NCBI RefSeq assembly: GCF_029760895.1
Contig: NZ_CP121679.1
Span: forward strand, 496,001-560,000
DNA from: Ancylobacter sp. WKF20
GTDB lineage: Bacteria > Pseudomonadota > Alphaproteobacteria > Rhizobiales > Xanthobacteraceae
Length of the DNA: 64,000 nt
Direction of reading: 5' to 3'
Part shown: piece by piece, positions 25,757-33,833 of the stretch
Numbering within the stretch: the stretch's first letter is position 1
Layout of the letters: every line of letters begins with the position of its first letter
Notes under the pieces: generated by a model
The model's database searches: none
The model's input: the letters and a program-made list of their open reading frames with translations, nothing else
Told to the model about the DNA's origin: nothing
Position numbers and translations under genes: made by a program

Positions 25757-25790
25757 GGGGCAATGGGAGCCTGAAGTCCCCCTGCGCGAC

Positions 25791-25875
25791 GTCATGGCCG
25801 GGCGTGGCCCGGCCATCCACGACTTCCCTTGCGTCCGCCAAAGTCGTGGATCCCCGGGTCAAGCCCGGGGATGAC
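25791..25875. repeat. Palindromic intergenic repeat (family B)
   Basis: The element runs from GTCATGGCCGGGCGTGGCCC to CCCGGGGATGAC, with inner ATCCACGAC and GTCGTGGAT arms. It is the same type as 9940-10044. It occupies most of the gap between the phosphoribosyltransferase and the convergent molybdenum-hydroxylase gene and could act as a bidirectional terminator. Confidence 0.7.
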
Positions 25876-25991
25876 GGCGTGATTGTTGCCGAGCGCGCGG
25901 CTTGTCCGGGACACGCGCCACCCGTTTCCCGGCCCAGCGACGCCGCAGGCGGAGCGCCGAGCCGGGATCCAGCGCCCGACTCTTTGGCGCC

Positions 25992-28280
25992 TTAGCCCCG
26001 CGCCGCTTGAACCGCCTCCCACACCCGCGACGGGGTGAGCGGCATGTCGAGATGGGTGATGCCGAGGTCCGACAGCGCATCCACCACGGCGTTGACGAAG
26101 GCGGGCGGGGCGCCGATGGCGCCGGCTTCCCCGGCGCCCTTGATGCCGAGCGGGTTGGTCGTGCAGGGGGTGTTCTGCGTCGTCACGGAAAAGAACGGCA
26201 GGTCGTCGGCGCGCGGCAGGCCGTAATCCATGAAGGAACCGGACAGCATCTGCCCGGTCTCGGGGTCGTACACCGTGCGCTCGGTCATCGCCTGGCCGAT
26301 GCCCTGGGCGATGCCGCCATGCACCTGACCGGAGAGCACCAGCGGGTTCAGCGTGCGGCCGAAATCATCGACCACCGTGTAGCGCTCGACGGCGATGAGC
26401 CCGGTCTCCGGGTCCACCGCGACCTCGCAAATATGCGCGCCATTGGGGAAGGTGCCGATCATCTGTTCGAAATCGCCGACGCCCTCCAGCCCGCCGACCT
26501 TGGCGGCGACATCGACGATGCCGACATGCCGGTTGGTGCCCGGCACGCGGAACAGCCCCTCGTCGAAATCGAGCTCGCGCTCGTCGACCTCCAGGAGCTT
26601 GGCCGCCGCCTGGCTCGCTTTCGCCAGCAGCGCCCCGGCGGCGAGCTTGAGCGCCCCGCCGCCATGCACCATGGAGCGCGAGGCGACCGTGCCGCCGGCC
26701 GACGGAATGGGATGCGCCGTGTCGCCGGTCTTCACCGTGATGCGGGCGGGGTCGAGGCCCAGCGCCTCGGCGGTCATCTGCACATAGGTGGTCTCGTGAC
26801 CCTGCCCGGTGGACTGGGTGCCGACATGCACGGTCACCGCGCCATCCGCGGCGATCTCCACGCGCGCGCCCTCCTTGCCGGGCACGCCGGTGCGCTCGAT
26901 GTAATAGGCAAGGCCGATGCCCCGCAGCGTGCCGTCGCTCGCGGCCCGCCGCGCCGGGAAACCGGCCCAGTCGGCTTCCTCCATGGCGCGATGCATCACC
27001 CGGACGAAATCGCCGGAATCATAGGTCACGCCGGTCGCGGTCCGGTGCGGCATCTCTTCGGGCGGGATCATGTTGAGCGCGCGTAAGGCGTCCGGCCCGA
27101 TGCCGATCTCGCGCGCCGCCTTGTCCACCAGCCGCTCGATCAGATAGGCCGCCTCCGGCCGCCCGGCGCCGCGATAGGCGTCGATCGGCGCGTTATTGGT
27201 GTAGGCGATGCGCACATCGGTCGCCACCACCGGGATCTTGTAGACGCCCGGCGCCATGGGCGGGCCGGAGAGTGTCGGGCAATAGACGCCGAAGGCCGAC
27301 AGCGCCCCGCCGGCGCTCGCCAGCGTCTCCACCTTCAGCGCGGTGAAGCGGTTCTCGGCGTCGAGCCCGAGCCACGCCTTCGAGGCGTTGTCGCGGCCCT
27401 GCGTGTCCGACAGGAAGGCTTCCGCCCGGCTCGACTGCCAGCGCACGGGACGGCCGAGCTTGCGCGCGGCATAAAGCACCAGCGCCTGTTCGGGGTAGGG
27501 GATCGCCTTCATGCCGAAGCCGCCGCCGACATCGGGGGTGATGACGCGCAGGCGGTCCGCCGGCAGGCCGAACACGCCCTCGAACATGAAGTCGCGGATC
27601 ATGTGGCTGCCCTGTGAGCCCGTCACCAGCGTGAACTGGCCGGCCTCGGCCTCATAGAGCCCGATGGCGTTGCGCGGCTCCATGGAGGAGACGACGATGC
27701 GGTTGTTGATCAGCTCCACCTCGACGACCCGCGCCGAGGCTTTGAGCGCGGCATCGGCCGCGTCGATCTCGCCGAGCCGCCAGTGCAGCGCCAGATTGCC
27801 CGGCGCCTCCTCGAACAACTCCGGCGCATCCGGCGCCAGCGCGCTCGCGGGCTCGACGACGGTGGGCAGGTCGTCAATGTCGAGCATCACCGCTTCCGCT
27901 GCGTCCTGCGCCGCGCGGGCGGAGGTCGCGACGACAAAGGCGACGGGCTCGCCGAGATAGCGTACCTTGCCGGCGGCCAGCAGCGTGTGAGCGGGAAGCG
28001 GCATTTTCTCGCCGCTCACATGGTCGAGCACGATGATGACCGGGAGTGCGCCGATGCCGTCGGCGGCGAGGTCATCGGCGGTGTAGACCGCCAGCACCTC
28101 CTCCATCTCGCGCGCGGCGCTCACATCGACGCCGTTGAGCACGCCATGGGCGACGGGGGCGCGCACCACGGCGGCGAACAACTCGCCCTCATAATGAATG
28201 TCGTCGGTGAAGCGGCCGGTGCCGGTGATGAACCGGAGATCCTCGACCCGCCGGAAGGGTTGACCCAGACCGAACTTCAT
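25992..28280 (-). CDS. Molybdenum hydroxylase large subunit, CoxL/XdhB-like, form II loop
   Basis: The 762-residue protein belongs to the xanthine oxidase family that binds the molybdopterin cytosine dinucleotide cofactor. It starts with GLGQPFRRVEDLRFITGTGRF and has the cofactor motifs DVGGGFGMK and TGQGHETTY. The active-site loop reads AYRGAGR, the form typical of so-called form II CODH-like enzymes rather than the AYxCSFR loop of true aerobic CO dehydrogenase. The catalytic glutamate is present in GAGEAG near the C-terminus. GAGGGAGC precedes ATG 28280. It is divergent from a second large-subunit gene and has no small or medium subunit beside it. Its partners may be the G/S/M genes at 43996-45793. 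Substrate unknown; CO oxidation is unlikely. Confidence 0.85.
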   Translation of the reverse strand: MKFGLGQPFRRVEDLRFITGTGRFTDDIHYEGELFAAVVRAPVAHGVLNGVDVSAAREMEEVLAVYTADDLAADGIGALPVIIVLDHVSGEKMPLPAHTLLAAGKVRYLGEPVAFVVATSARAAQDAAEAVMLDIDDLPTVVEPASALAPDAPELFEEAPGNLALHWRLGEIDAADAALKASARVVEVELINNRIVVSSMEPRNAIGLYEAEAGQFTLVTGSQGSHMIRDFMFEGVFGLPADRLRVITPDVGGGFGMKAIPYPEQALVLYAARKLGRPVRWQSSRAEAFLSDTQGRDNASKAWLGLDAENRFTALKVETLASAGGALSAFGVYCPTLSGPPMAPGVYKIPVVATDVRIAYTNNAPIDAYRGAGRPEAAYLIERLVDKAAREIGIGPDALRALNMIPPEEMPHRTATGVTYDSGDFVRVMHRAMEEADWAGFPARRAASDGTLRGIGLAYYIERTGVPGKEGARVEIAADGAVTVHVGTQSTGQGHETTYVQMTAEALGLDPARITVKTGDTAHPIPSAGGTVASRSMVHGGGALKLAAGALLAKASQAAAKLLEVDERELDFDEGLFRVPGTNRHVGIVDVAAKVGGLEGVGDFEQMIGTFPNGAHICEVAVDPETGLIAVERYTVVDDFGRTLNPLVLSGQVHGGIAQGIGQAMTERTVYDPETGQMLSGSFMDYGLPRADDLPFFSVTTQNTPCTTNPLGIKGAGEAGAIGAPPAFVNAVVDALSDLGITHLDMPLTPSRVWEAVQAARG

Positions 28281-28334
28281 CGCGCCGCTCCCTCATTCTG
28301 CCGCCGAAAAAGGCATTGCATGATTGTGCTCACT

Positions 28335-28348
28335 TGCCAATCATTCTA
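28335..28348. promoter_or_regulatory. Operator-like motif in the divergent large-subunit promoter region
   Basis: TGCCAATCATTCTA (28335-28348) matches the dyad TACTAATCATAGTA at 43533-43546 in 10 of 14 positions. It lies in the 149-base gap between the two divergent molybdenum-hydroxylase genes, the only AT-rich part of this neighbourhood. It may be a site for the GntR/HutC regulator encoded in the island. Confidence 0.35.
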
Positions 28349-28429
28349 TTTGCTCAAAGTCCAGCACATATCGTAGGATAAGCCCGCATCGTGAATAAGA
28401 TAGCAGTTTCAACGTGAGGTTTGAGGCGC

Positions 28430-30838
28430 GTGTCGTCAGGGGCGTTCGAGACCGGTTCGCCGGCGGTTGACGGGCAGGGCAAGGCCGCGCGCGGTGTCGG
28501 CGCGTCGCTGCCTCGCAAGGAAGATGCCCGGCTCATGGAAGGGCGCGGGCGGTTCATTGGCGACATGCGATTTCCGGGCCAGCTGGAGGCCGCCTTCCTG
28601 CGCGCGACCCTCGCCCATGCCCGCATCACCGCCATCCACATTCCCGCCCATCTGAAGGGCCGCGCCTTCACCCATGAGGACATGGTGGGGGTGAAGGACA
28701 TTCTCGCCAAGACCGGCCTGCCGGGCTTCCGCGTCTCCACCCAGCCCTCGCTGGCGAGCGGCAAGGTGCGCTTCGTCGGCGAGCCGGTGGTGATGGTGCT
28801 GGCGGATACCCGCGCCGAGGCGGAGGATCTGCTGGAAGAGATCCAGGTCGAGTACGAGGAACTGCCGGCCAATCACGACATGCTGCGGTCCGTCACCCCG
28901 GAGGCCGCGCGCATCCATGAGGACTGGCCGGACAACGTCTTCCTCGTCTCGCAGGCCGAGAAGGATTTCAGCGCGACGCTGGCGGATGCGCCGATCAAGG
29001 TGACGCGCGAGGTGCGCACCAGCCGGCAGTGCATGGCGCCGCTGGAGGGCAAGGGTTGCATCGCCGTCTCCGAGCGCCACACCGAGCAGCTTCATCTGTG
29101 GACCTCGACGCAGATGCCGCACATCGTCCGCTCCGGCCTTGCCGAGTGCCTCGGGTTGGACGAGCGGAAAATCCGCGTCGTCGCCCCCGATGTCGGCGGC
29201 GGCTTCGGCTGGAAGGGGCTGCTTCAGCCCGAGGAAGTGTGCTGCGCCTGGGCGGCGCTCAAGCTCGACCGGCCGATCAAATGGCTGGAGGACCGGCGCG
29301 AGCACCTGATCGCTGCCGCCAATTGCCGCGAGCACCATTACATCATGACCGCCTATGCCGACGCCGATGGCCATTTGCTCGGCTTCGAGGCCTCCGCCCA
29401 TGTCGATGCCGGCGCCTATTCGGTCTACCCGTTCTCCGCCTGCCTTGAGGGCGCGCAGATCGTCTCCAATCTGCCCGGCCCATATAATTTGCCGGCCTAT
29501 CGCGCCCGCGCTTTGTCGGTGTGCTCCAACAAGCCGCCCATCGTGCCCTATCGCGGCGTCGCCCGCACCGGCGTGTGCACGGCGATGGAGTTGATGATCG
29601 ACGCGGTCGCCCGCGCCGCCGGCATCGAGCCCTATGAGGTGCGCCTGCGCAACCTCGTGCGGCCCGACCAGATGCCCTTCCGGTCCATCACCGGCAAGGA
29701 TTTCGACATGGGCGACTATCCCGAAAGCCTGCGCCGCGCCCACGCCATGATCGGCCATGACGCCGTTCGCGCCCGCCAGCAGCAGGGTGAAGCGGATGGG
29801 CGGCGCATTGGGCTCGGCTACGCCATCTATTGCGAGCAGGGCGCCCACGGCACCTCGGTCTATCATGGCTGGGGCATCCCCATGGTGCCCGGCTTCGAGC
29901 AATGCGGCGCGCGCCTCACCCCGGACGGCACGCTGGAGGTGCGCGTCGGCAATCAGAGCCACGGCCAGTCCATGGAGACCACGCTGGCGCAGGTCGCCTG
30001 CGAGGTGCTGGGCATCGACCCGGAGCTGGTCAATGTCGTGCATGGCGACACAGCGATGACGCCCTATTCCACCGGCACCTGGGGCTCGCGCTCCGGCGTG
30101 ATGGCGGGCGGCGCGGTGGCGAGCGCCTGCGACAAGCTGGGCGAGCGCATCAAGCGCATCGGCGCGCATCTGCTACAGGCCCCACTCGATGCCGTGCGGA
30201 TCGAGGACGCGAAGGTCGTCGGCCCGTCCGGCTCCGTCACTTTCCGCGAGATCGCCCACACCTTCTACCGCGCGCCGCAGAACCTGCCGGTTGATGCCGA
30301 CCCGGACGGGCTGGATCTTGTCGCCGGCTACCGGCCGGTGGTGGATACCGGCACCTTCTCCTACGCCACCCATGCCTGCGTAATCGCGGTGGAGCCGGAG
30401 ACCGGCGAGGTGGAGATCCTCGATTACGTCATCGTCGAGGATGGCGGCGTGCTGCTGAACCCGATGGTGGTCGACGGCCAGATCTATGGCGGCACCGCGC
30501 AGGGCATCGGCACCGCGCTCTATGAGGAGATGGTCTATGACGAGAACGGCCAGCCGCTCGCCTCGACCTTCGCCGATTATCTCCTGCCCGGCGCCAATGA
30601 AATGCCGCCGGTGAGGATCCAGCATATGGAAACGCCCTCGCCCAACACCCGCTTCGGGCAGAAGGGCATCGGCGAGGGCGGCGCCATCGCCCCGCCCGCC
30701 GCCATCGGCAACGCCATCAATGACGCGCTGGCCGATCTCGGTGTGGAACTCACCGTCTCGCCGATGACGCCGCGCCGGGTGCGCGAGGCCGTGCTCGCCG
30801 CGCGTGCGCGCCTGCATTCCGGGGAGGGCGCCGCGTGA
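28430..30838 (+). CDS. Molybdenum hydroxylase large subunit with unusual active-site loop
   Basis: The protein (802 residues from GTG 28430; TTG 28421 is also in frame) is a second xanthine oxidase-family large subunit. It has VGASLPRKEDARLMEGRGRF near the start, DVGGGFGWKG as a cofactor motif, SHGQSMETT in the MCD-binding part, and the catalytic glutamate in GIGEGG. The active-site loop reads PYRGVARTG rather than AYRGAGR (form II) or AYxCSFR (CO dehydrogenase), so the substrate pocket is probably different. The next three subunit genes are cotranscribed: the FAD subunit start overlaps its stop by four bases. It should form a complete L-M-S enzyme that hydroxylates an aromatic, heterocyclic or aldehyde substrate. 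Substrate not identifiable. Confidence 0.83.
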   Translation: MSSGAFETGSPAVDGQGKAARGVGASLPRKEDARLMEGRGRFIGDMRFPGQLEAAFLRATLAHARITAIHIPAHLKGRAFTHEDMVGVKDILAKTGLPGFRVSTQPSLASGKVRFVGEPVVMVLADTRAEAEDLLEEIQVEYEELPANHDMLRSVTPEAARIHEDWPDNVFLVSQAEKDFSATLADAPIKVTREVRTSRQCMAPLEGKGCIAVSERHTEQLHLWTSTQMPHIVRSGLAECLGLDERKIRVVAPDVGGGFGWKGLLQPEEVCCAWAALKLDRPIKWLEDRREHLIAAANCREHHYIMTAYADADGHLLGFEASAHVDAGAYSVYPFSACLEGAQIVSNLPGPYNLPAYRARALSVCSNKPPIVPYRGVARTGVCTAMELMIDAVARAAGIEPYEVRLRNLVRPDQMPFRSITGKDFDMGDYPESLRRAHAMIGHDAVRARQQQGEADGRRIGLGYAIYCEQGAHGTSVYHGWGIPMVPGFEQCGARLTPDGTLEVRVGNQSHGQSMETTLAQVACEVLGIDPELVNVVHGDTAMTPYSTGTWGSRSGVMAGGAVASACDKLGERIKRIGAHLLQAPLDAVRIEDAKVVGPSGSVTFREIAHTFYRAPQNLPVDADPDGLDLVAGYRPVVDTGTFSYATHACVIAVEPETGEVEILDYVIVEDGGVLLNPMVVDGQIYGGTAQGIGTALYEEMVYDENGQPLASTFADYLLPGANEMPPVRIQHMETPSPNTRFGQKGIGEGGAIAPPAAIGNAINDALADLGVELTVSPMTPRRVREAVLAARARLHSGEGAA

Positions 30839-31713
30839 AGCCCGCCCGTTTCGACTATCTGCGGCCCGCCGATCTCCCCGCCGCGCTGACGGCGCTGCGG
30901 GACGACGCGGGCGCCAAGCCAGTGTCGGGCGGGCAGAGCCTCGGGCCGATGCTGAATCTGCGCCTCGCCCGGCCCTCGCTGCTCGTCCATGTCGGGGCGC
31001 TGCCCGAGCTGCGGGCGGTGGAGGAGGGGCCCGACGCCATCGTCTATGGCGCGGCGATCACCCATGCCGAGTTCGAGGACGGCGCGGTGCCGGACGCGAC
31101 GCCCGGCTTCCTCGCCCGCATCGCGGGAGGAATCGCGTACCGCGCGGTACGCAATCGCGGCACGATCGGCGGCAGCCTCGCCCATGCCGACCCGGCGGCC
31201 GACTGGCCGACCACGCTCGCCGCCCTTGGCGCGCGGGTGCGGCTGGCGCGCGTGGCTGCACACACTGGTCACCAGGCTGGACACACTGGCCTGACTGGTC
31301 ACCTCACTGCACTCATCGAACCGCGCGAAATACCGGTCGAGGACTTCATCACGGGCGCCTTCGAGACGGCGCTGGGGGAGGGGGAAATCGTCACCGGCGT
31401 GGCCGTTCCACGGTGTCATGACACCGCTCGCTTCGGCTATCGCAAGTCCTGCCGCAAGGTCGGCGAGTTCGCCGAGGCCATGTGCGCGGTGCTTTATGAC
31501 CCCGCGCGCGGCGTCGTCCGCCTCGCCGTGGGCGCCACGGAGGCCCGGCAATTGGTGATTCAGGATGCTCGCTTCATTCTGCAAGATATTGAGAAGATTG
31601 ACGAAGTCCTGCACGAGGCCGGGCTCGCCGACGACCCCGCGAGCTTTCGCCTGCGCCGCGCGGTGATCCGTCAGGCCATCGCCGCGCTTGAGCCCGAGAG
31701 CCTTTCCGCATGA
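30835..31713 (+). CDS. Molybdenum hydroxylase FAD subunit (CoxM-like) with Gly/His repeat insertion
   Basis: The 292-residue protein has the FAD-binding motifs of CoxM/XdhC-type subunits: KPVSGGQSLGPMLNLRLARP near residue 30, and VRNRGTIGGSLAHADPAADW near residue 105. It transfers electrons from the [2Fe-2S] subunit to FAD. Residues about 141-160 contain an unusual HTGHQAGHTGLTGHLT stretch where relatives have a short turn before the IPVEDF segment. It overlaps both neighbours by four bases, so it is coupled with the large subunit and the iron-sulfur fusion gene. Confidence 0.85.
   Translation: MKPARFDYLRPADLPAALTALRDDAGAKPVSGGQSLGPMLNLRLARPSLLVHVGALPELRAVEEGPDAIVYGAAITHAEFEDGAVPDATPGFLARIAGGIAYRAVRNRGTIGGSLAHADPAADWPTTLAALGARVRLARVAAHTGHQAGHTGLTGHLTALIEPREIPVEDFITGAFETALGEGEIVTGVAVPRCHDTARFGYRKSCRKVGEFAEAMCAVLYDPARGVVRLAVGATEARQLVIQDARFILQDIEKIDEVLHEAGLADDPASFRLRRAVIRQAIAALEPESLSA
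31261..31308 (+). repeat. Degenerate CACTGG-rich repeat inside the FAD subunit gene
   Basis: The units ACACTGGTCACCAGG, ACACACTGGCCTGA and CTGGTCACCTCACTG repeat an ACTGG core in frame and encode the HTGH/GHTG/LTGH residues. Base composition is clearly different from the flanking gene, suggesting local repeat expansion. Confidence 0.6.
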
Positions 31714-32894
31714 CGTCCCTGTCGATCGAGGTCAATGGCCGCCCCATCGACGCCGAGGTCGAGCCGCGCCAGAGCCTGGCCGACTTCCTGCGCGAGGAAT
31801 TGCTGCTCACCGGCACGCATCTCGGCTGCGAGCACGGCGTCTGCGGCGCCTGCACGGTGCTGGTGGACGGTGCCCCGGCGCGTTCCTGCATCGCCTTCCC
31901 GGTGATGCTGGAGGGGTCAAAAATCACGACAATAGAAGGACTTATCGACGATCCCGTAATGCTGGAACTGCGCGCCGCCTTCACCCGCGAGCACGCTCTC
32001 CAGTGCGGATTCTGCACGCCGGGCATGCTGGTCATGGCGCGCGATATCGTGCTGCGCCGGCCCGGTCTCGATGAGGCCGCCATCCGGCATGAGCTCGCCG
32101 GCAATCTGTGCCGCTGTACCGGCTATGCGGGAATTGTCATGGCAATTCAACAGGTTGCGGCCGCGCGCGCGAATGAGGCGCCGGTGGTGACGCGCGGTGC
32201 CCTGACACCGCCGCCGTCCTACGCTTCGCCGCTCACCTTACCAGTGGCGCCGAGCCGCGCCGTCGCGCCGTCCCCGGCACCGGTGAATACGCCGGCTGAG
32301 GCCATCGAGGCGGCACCGCCAGTCCCCGAGCTGCTGCGCAATCCCGTTGAAATCACTGAGGAATTCGATGTCGCCGCGCCGCGCCCCACGGTGTGGGCGC
32401 TGTTCCAGGATCCCGCCCGCGTCATCGCCTGCCTGCCCGGTGCGCAGCTGACCGAGCCGTCTGACGGTAACATGATCCGGGCCAAGATGGTGGTGAAGCT
32501 CGGCCCGATGCAGGCGGCCTTTGGCGGACTCGGCGTCATCGTCACCGACCCCGCCGCCTGGTCCGGCACCATCCATGGGCGCGGCGTGGATGAGAAGAGC
32601 GCCACGCGGGTGCAGGCGCGGCTCATCTATCGTCTTGAGGAGCAAGGCGAAAATCTCACCCGCGTGCGGGTTGATGTCGCCTATGTGCTGCAGGGTCCGC
32701 TGGCGCAGATGAGCCGGGGCGCCATCGCCCGCGACCTCGCCGCCCGCCTGACCGCGACGTTCGCGGCCAATCTCGACCGGGCGCTGCAGGGTGGGGAGGT
32801 CGTGGCCGAGGCGGCGCCGCTCGACGCCGGCGGGCTGTTCCTCGCCATGCTGAAGGGCTGGCTCGCCCGGCTGTTCGGGCGCCGCGGGGCTTGA
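31710..32894 (+). CDS. Fusion of [2Fe-2S] small subunit (CoxS) and CoxG/SRPBCC domain
   Basis: Residues 1-160 are a complete two-cluster ferredoxin-like subunit. Cys40, Cys45, Cys48 and Cys60 form the plant-type site, and Cys99, Cys102, Cys134 and Cys136 form the second site (QCGFCTPG, NLCRCTGY). A proline/alanine-rich linker (about 160-205) joins it to a CoxG-like SRPBCC domain (about 210-350, with PRPTVWALFQDPARVIACLPG). A C-terminal amphipathic tail, GWLARLFGRR, may attach to the membrane. In CO dehydrogenase clusters CoxG is separate and recruits the enzyme to the membrane; here the fusion would tether the enzyme directly. It overlaps the FAD subunit by four bases and ends the L-M-SG operon. 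Confidence 0.87.
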   Translation: MTSLSIEVNGRPIDAEVEPRQSLADFLREELLLTGTHLGCEHGVCGACTVLVDGAPARSCIAFPVMLEGSKITTIEGLIDDPVMLELRAAFTREHALQCGFCTPGMLVMARDIVLRRPGLDEAAIRHELAGNLCRCTGYAGIVMAIQQVAAARANEAPVVTRGALTPPPSYASPLTLPVAPSRAVAPSPAPVNTPAEAIEAAPPVPELLRNPVEITEEFDVAAPRPTVWALFQDPARVIACLPGAQLTEPSDGNMIRAKMVVKLGPMQAAFGGLGVIVTDPAAWSGTIHGRGVDEKSATRVQARLIYRLEEQGENLTRVRVDVAYVLQGPLAQMSRGAIARDLAARLTATFAANLDRALQGGEVVAEAAPLDAGGLFLAMLKGWLARLFGRRGA

Positions 32895-32974
32895 ATCGGC
32901 GTGTCAACAACGGGGGCGAAGCGGGTGAATCAAGATTCCCGCTTCCTTCGTCAAGTCATTGATAAGTCGAAAGA

Positions 32975-33772
32975 TTACCCGAGAAGGTCGACGTCGAGCT
33001 GCACACAGTCGCCGCGATAGATGATGTCGGCGACATAGATCACCACGTTAGTCGCGTCGGTAATGACGAGATGCGCCTCCACCGTCGGAAAGCCGATGCC
33101 GGTCGCCAGCAGGTTCGCCACGCGCGGTTCCACCGTACCGACGATAAAGGACTGCCGCGCCTTCGCCACCGTCAGCCCCTCCAGCGTGGCCACCACCGCG
33201 ATGGTCGGCTCGCGGTCGAAGCGTTCCGGCGCGAGGTCATAAAGACGCTCGTCGAAATGCACGCGGGCATAGGAATAGGGCTGCCCGCGCCGCGACTGCA
33301 CGCTCTCCAGATAACGGTAGGATGGTGCCGCCTCGCCATCCTCCGGCCGGATCACCGGCGCCGGCGGGTTGGTGTTGAGCGGCAGGAAGCGCGGCACGTT
33401 GGCGCCGATGGTGCCGGCCAGCGAATGCCACTTCAGATCGAGCTTCAGCCAGCGCTTTTCCTCGACATTGCCGGAGACGAAGGTGCCCTTGCCCTGGATA
33501 CGGCGCACCAGCCCTTCGCTCTGCAGCACTTCGACCGCCTGGCGAACGGTGACGCGCGCGACCCGGAACTCGGCTTCAAGTTCTTGCAGCGTCGAGATTT
33601 TCTCGTTCGGCTTCCACACGCCGTCCTCGATCCGCCGGCGAATGACACCGGCGATCTGGAGATAGCGGGGCACGGGGCTTCGGCGGTAGTCCGGACTGCT
33701 GAGGGAGGCCGCGTGGTCCTTGAGCATGGGCAGGCTGGTTCCGATGTCGGCCGCAGCGCGGCGTCGCTTCAT
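32975..33772 (-). CDS. GntR/HutC-family transcriptional regulator with UTRA ligand domain
   Basis: The 265-residue protein has a winged helix-turn-helix domain (about residues 32-100), with YLQIAGVIRRRIEDGVW, FRVARVTVRQAVEVLQSEG and the wing LVRRIQGKGTFV. A UTRA-type effector domain (about 110-260) follows, including GEAAPSYRYLESVQSRRG and a C-terminal DIIYRGDCVQLDVDL. HutC-type regulators bind small catabolic intermediates and usually repress nearby operons. It sits between the molybdenum-hydroxylase operon and the pxp genes and is the only regulator of the island. I give ATG 33772, but ATG 33727 is nearer to the usual family start; neither has a clear ribosome site. Confidence 0.85.
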   Translation of the reverse strand: MKRRRAAADIGTSLPMLKDHAASLSSPDYRRSPVPRYLQIAGVIRRRIEDGVWKPNEKISTLQELEAEFRVARVTVRQAVEVLQSEGLVRRIQGKGTFVSGNVEEKRWLKLDLKWHSLAGTIGANVPRFLPLNTNPPAPVIRPEDGEAAPSYRYLESVQSRRGQPYSYARVHFDERLYDLAPERFDREPTIAVVATLEGLTVAKARQSFIVGTVEPRVANLLATGIGFPTVEAHLVITDATNVVIYVADIIYRGDCVQLDVDLLG

Positions 33773-33799
33773 AGTGGAATCGGCGGTCTACCTATCTTC

Positions 33800-33807
33800 A
33801 GTATCAT
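33800..33807. promoter_or_regulatory. AGTATCAT element upstream of the GntR gene
   Basis: AGTATCAT (33800-33807) is the exact reverse complement of ATGATACT at 43529-43536, which overlaps the dyad upstream of the PLP enzyme gene. It lies 28 bases before the regulator's first possible start, consistent with autoregulation. The match is short. Confidence 0.25.
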
Positions 33808-33833
33808 GTAATCCTATCCGCCGCCCCGCGCCG

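Noticed and set aside
31261-31308. CRISPR-like short repeats
   Set aside because: The repeated units are only a few bases long, degenerate, in frame inside a gene and without spacers of constant length.
25992-32894. True aerobic CO dehydrogenase (coxMSL)
   Set aside because: Neither large subunit has the AYxCSFR active-site loop that carries the cysteine needed for the Mo-Cu centre, so CO oxidation is not supported.
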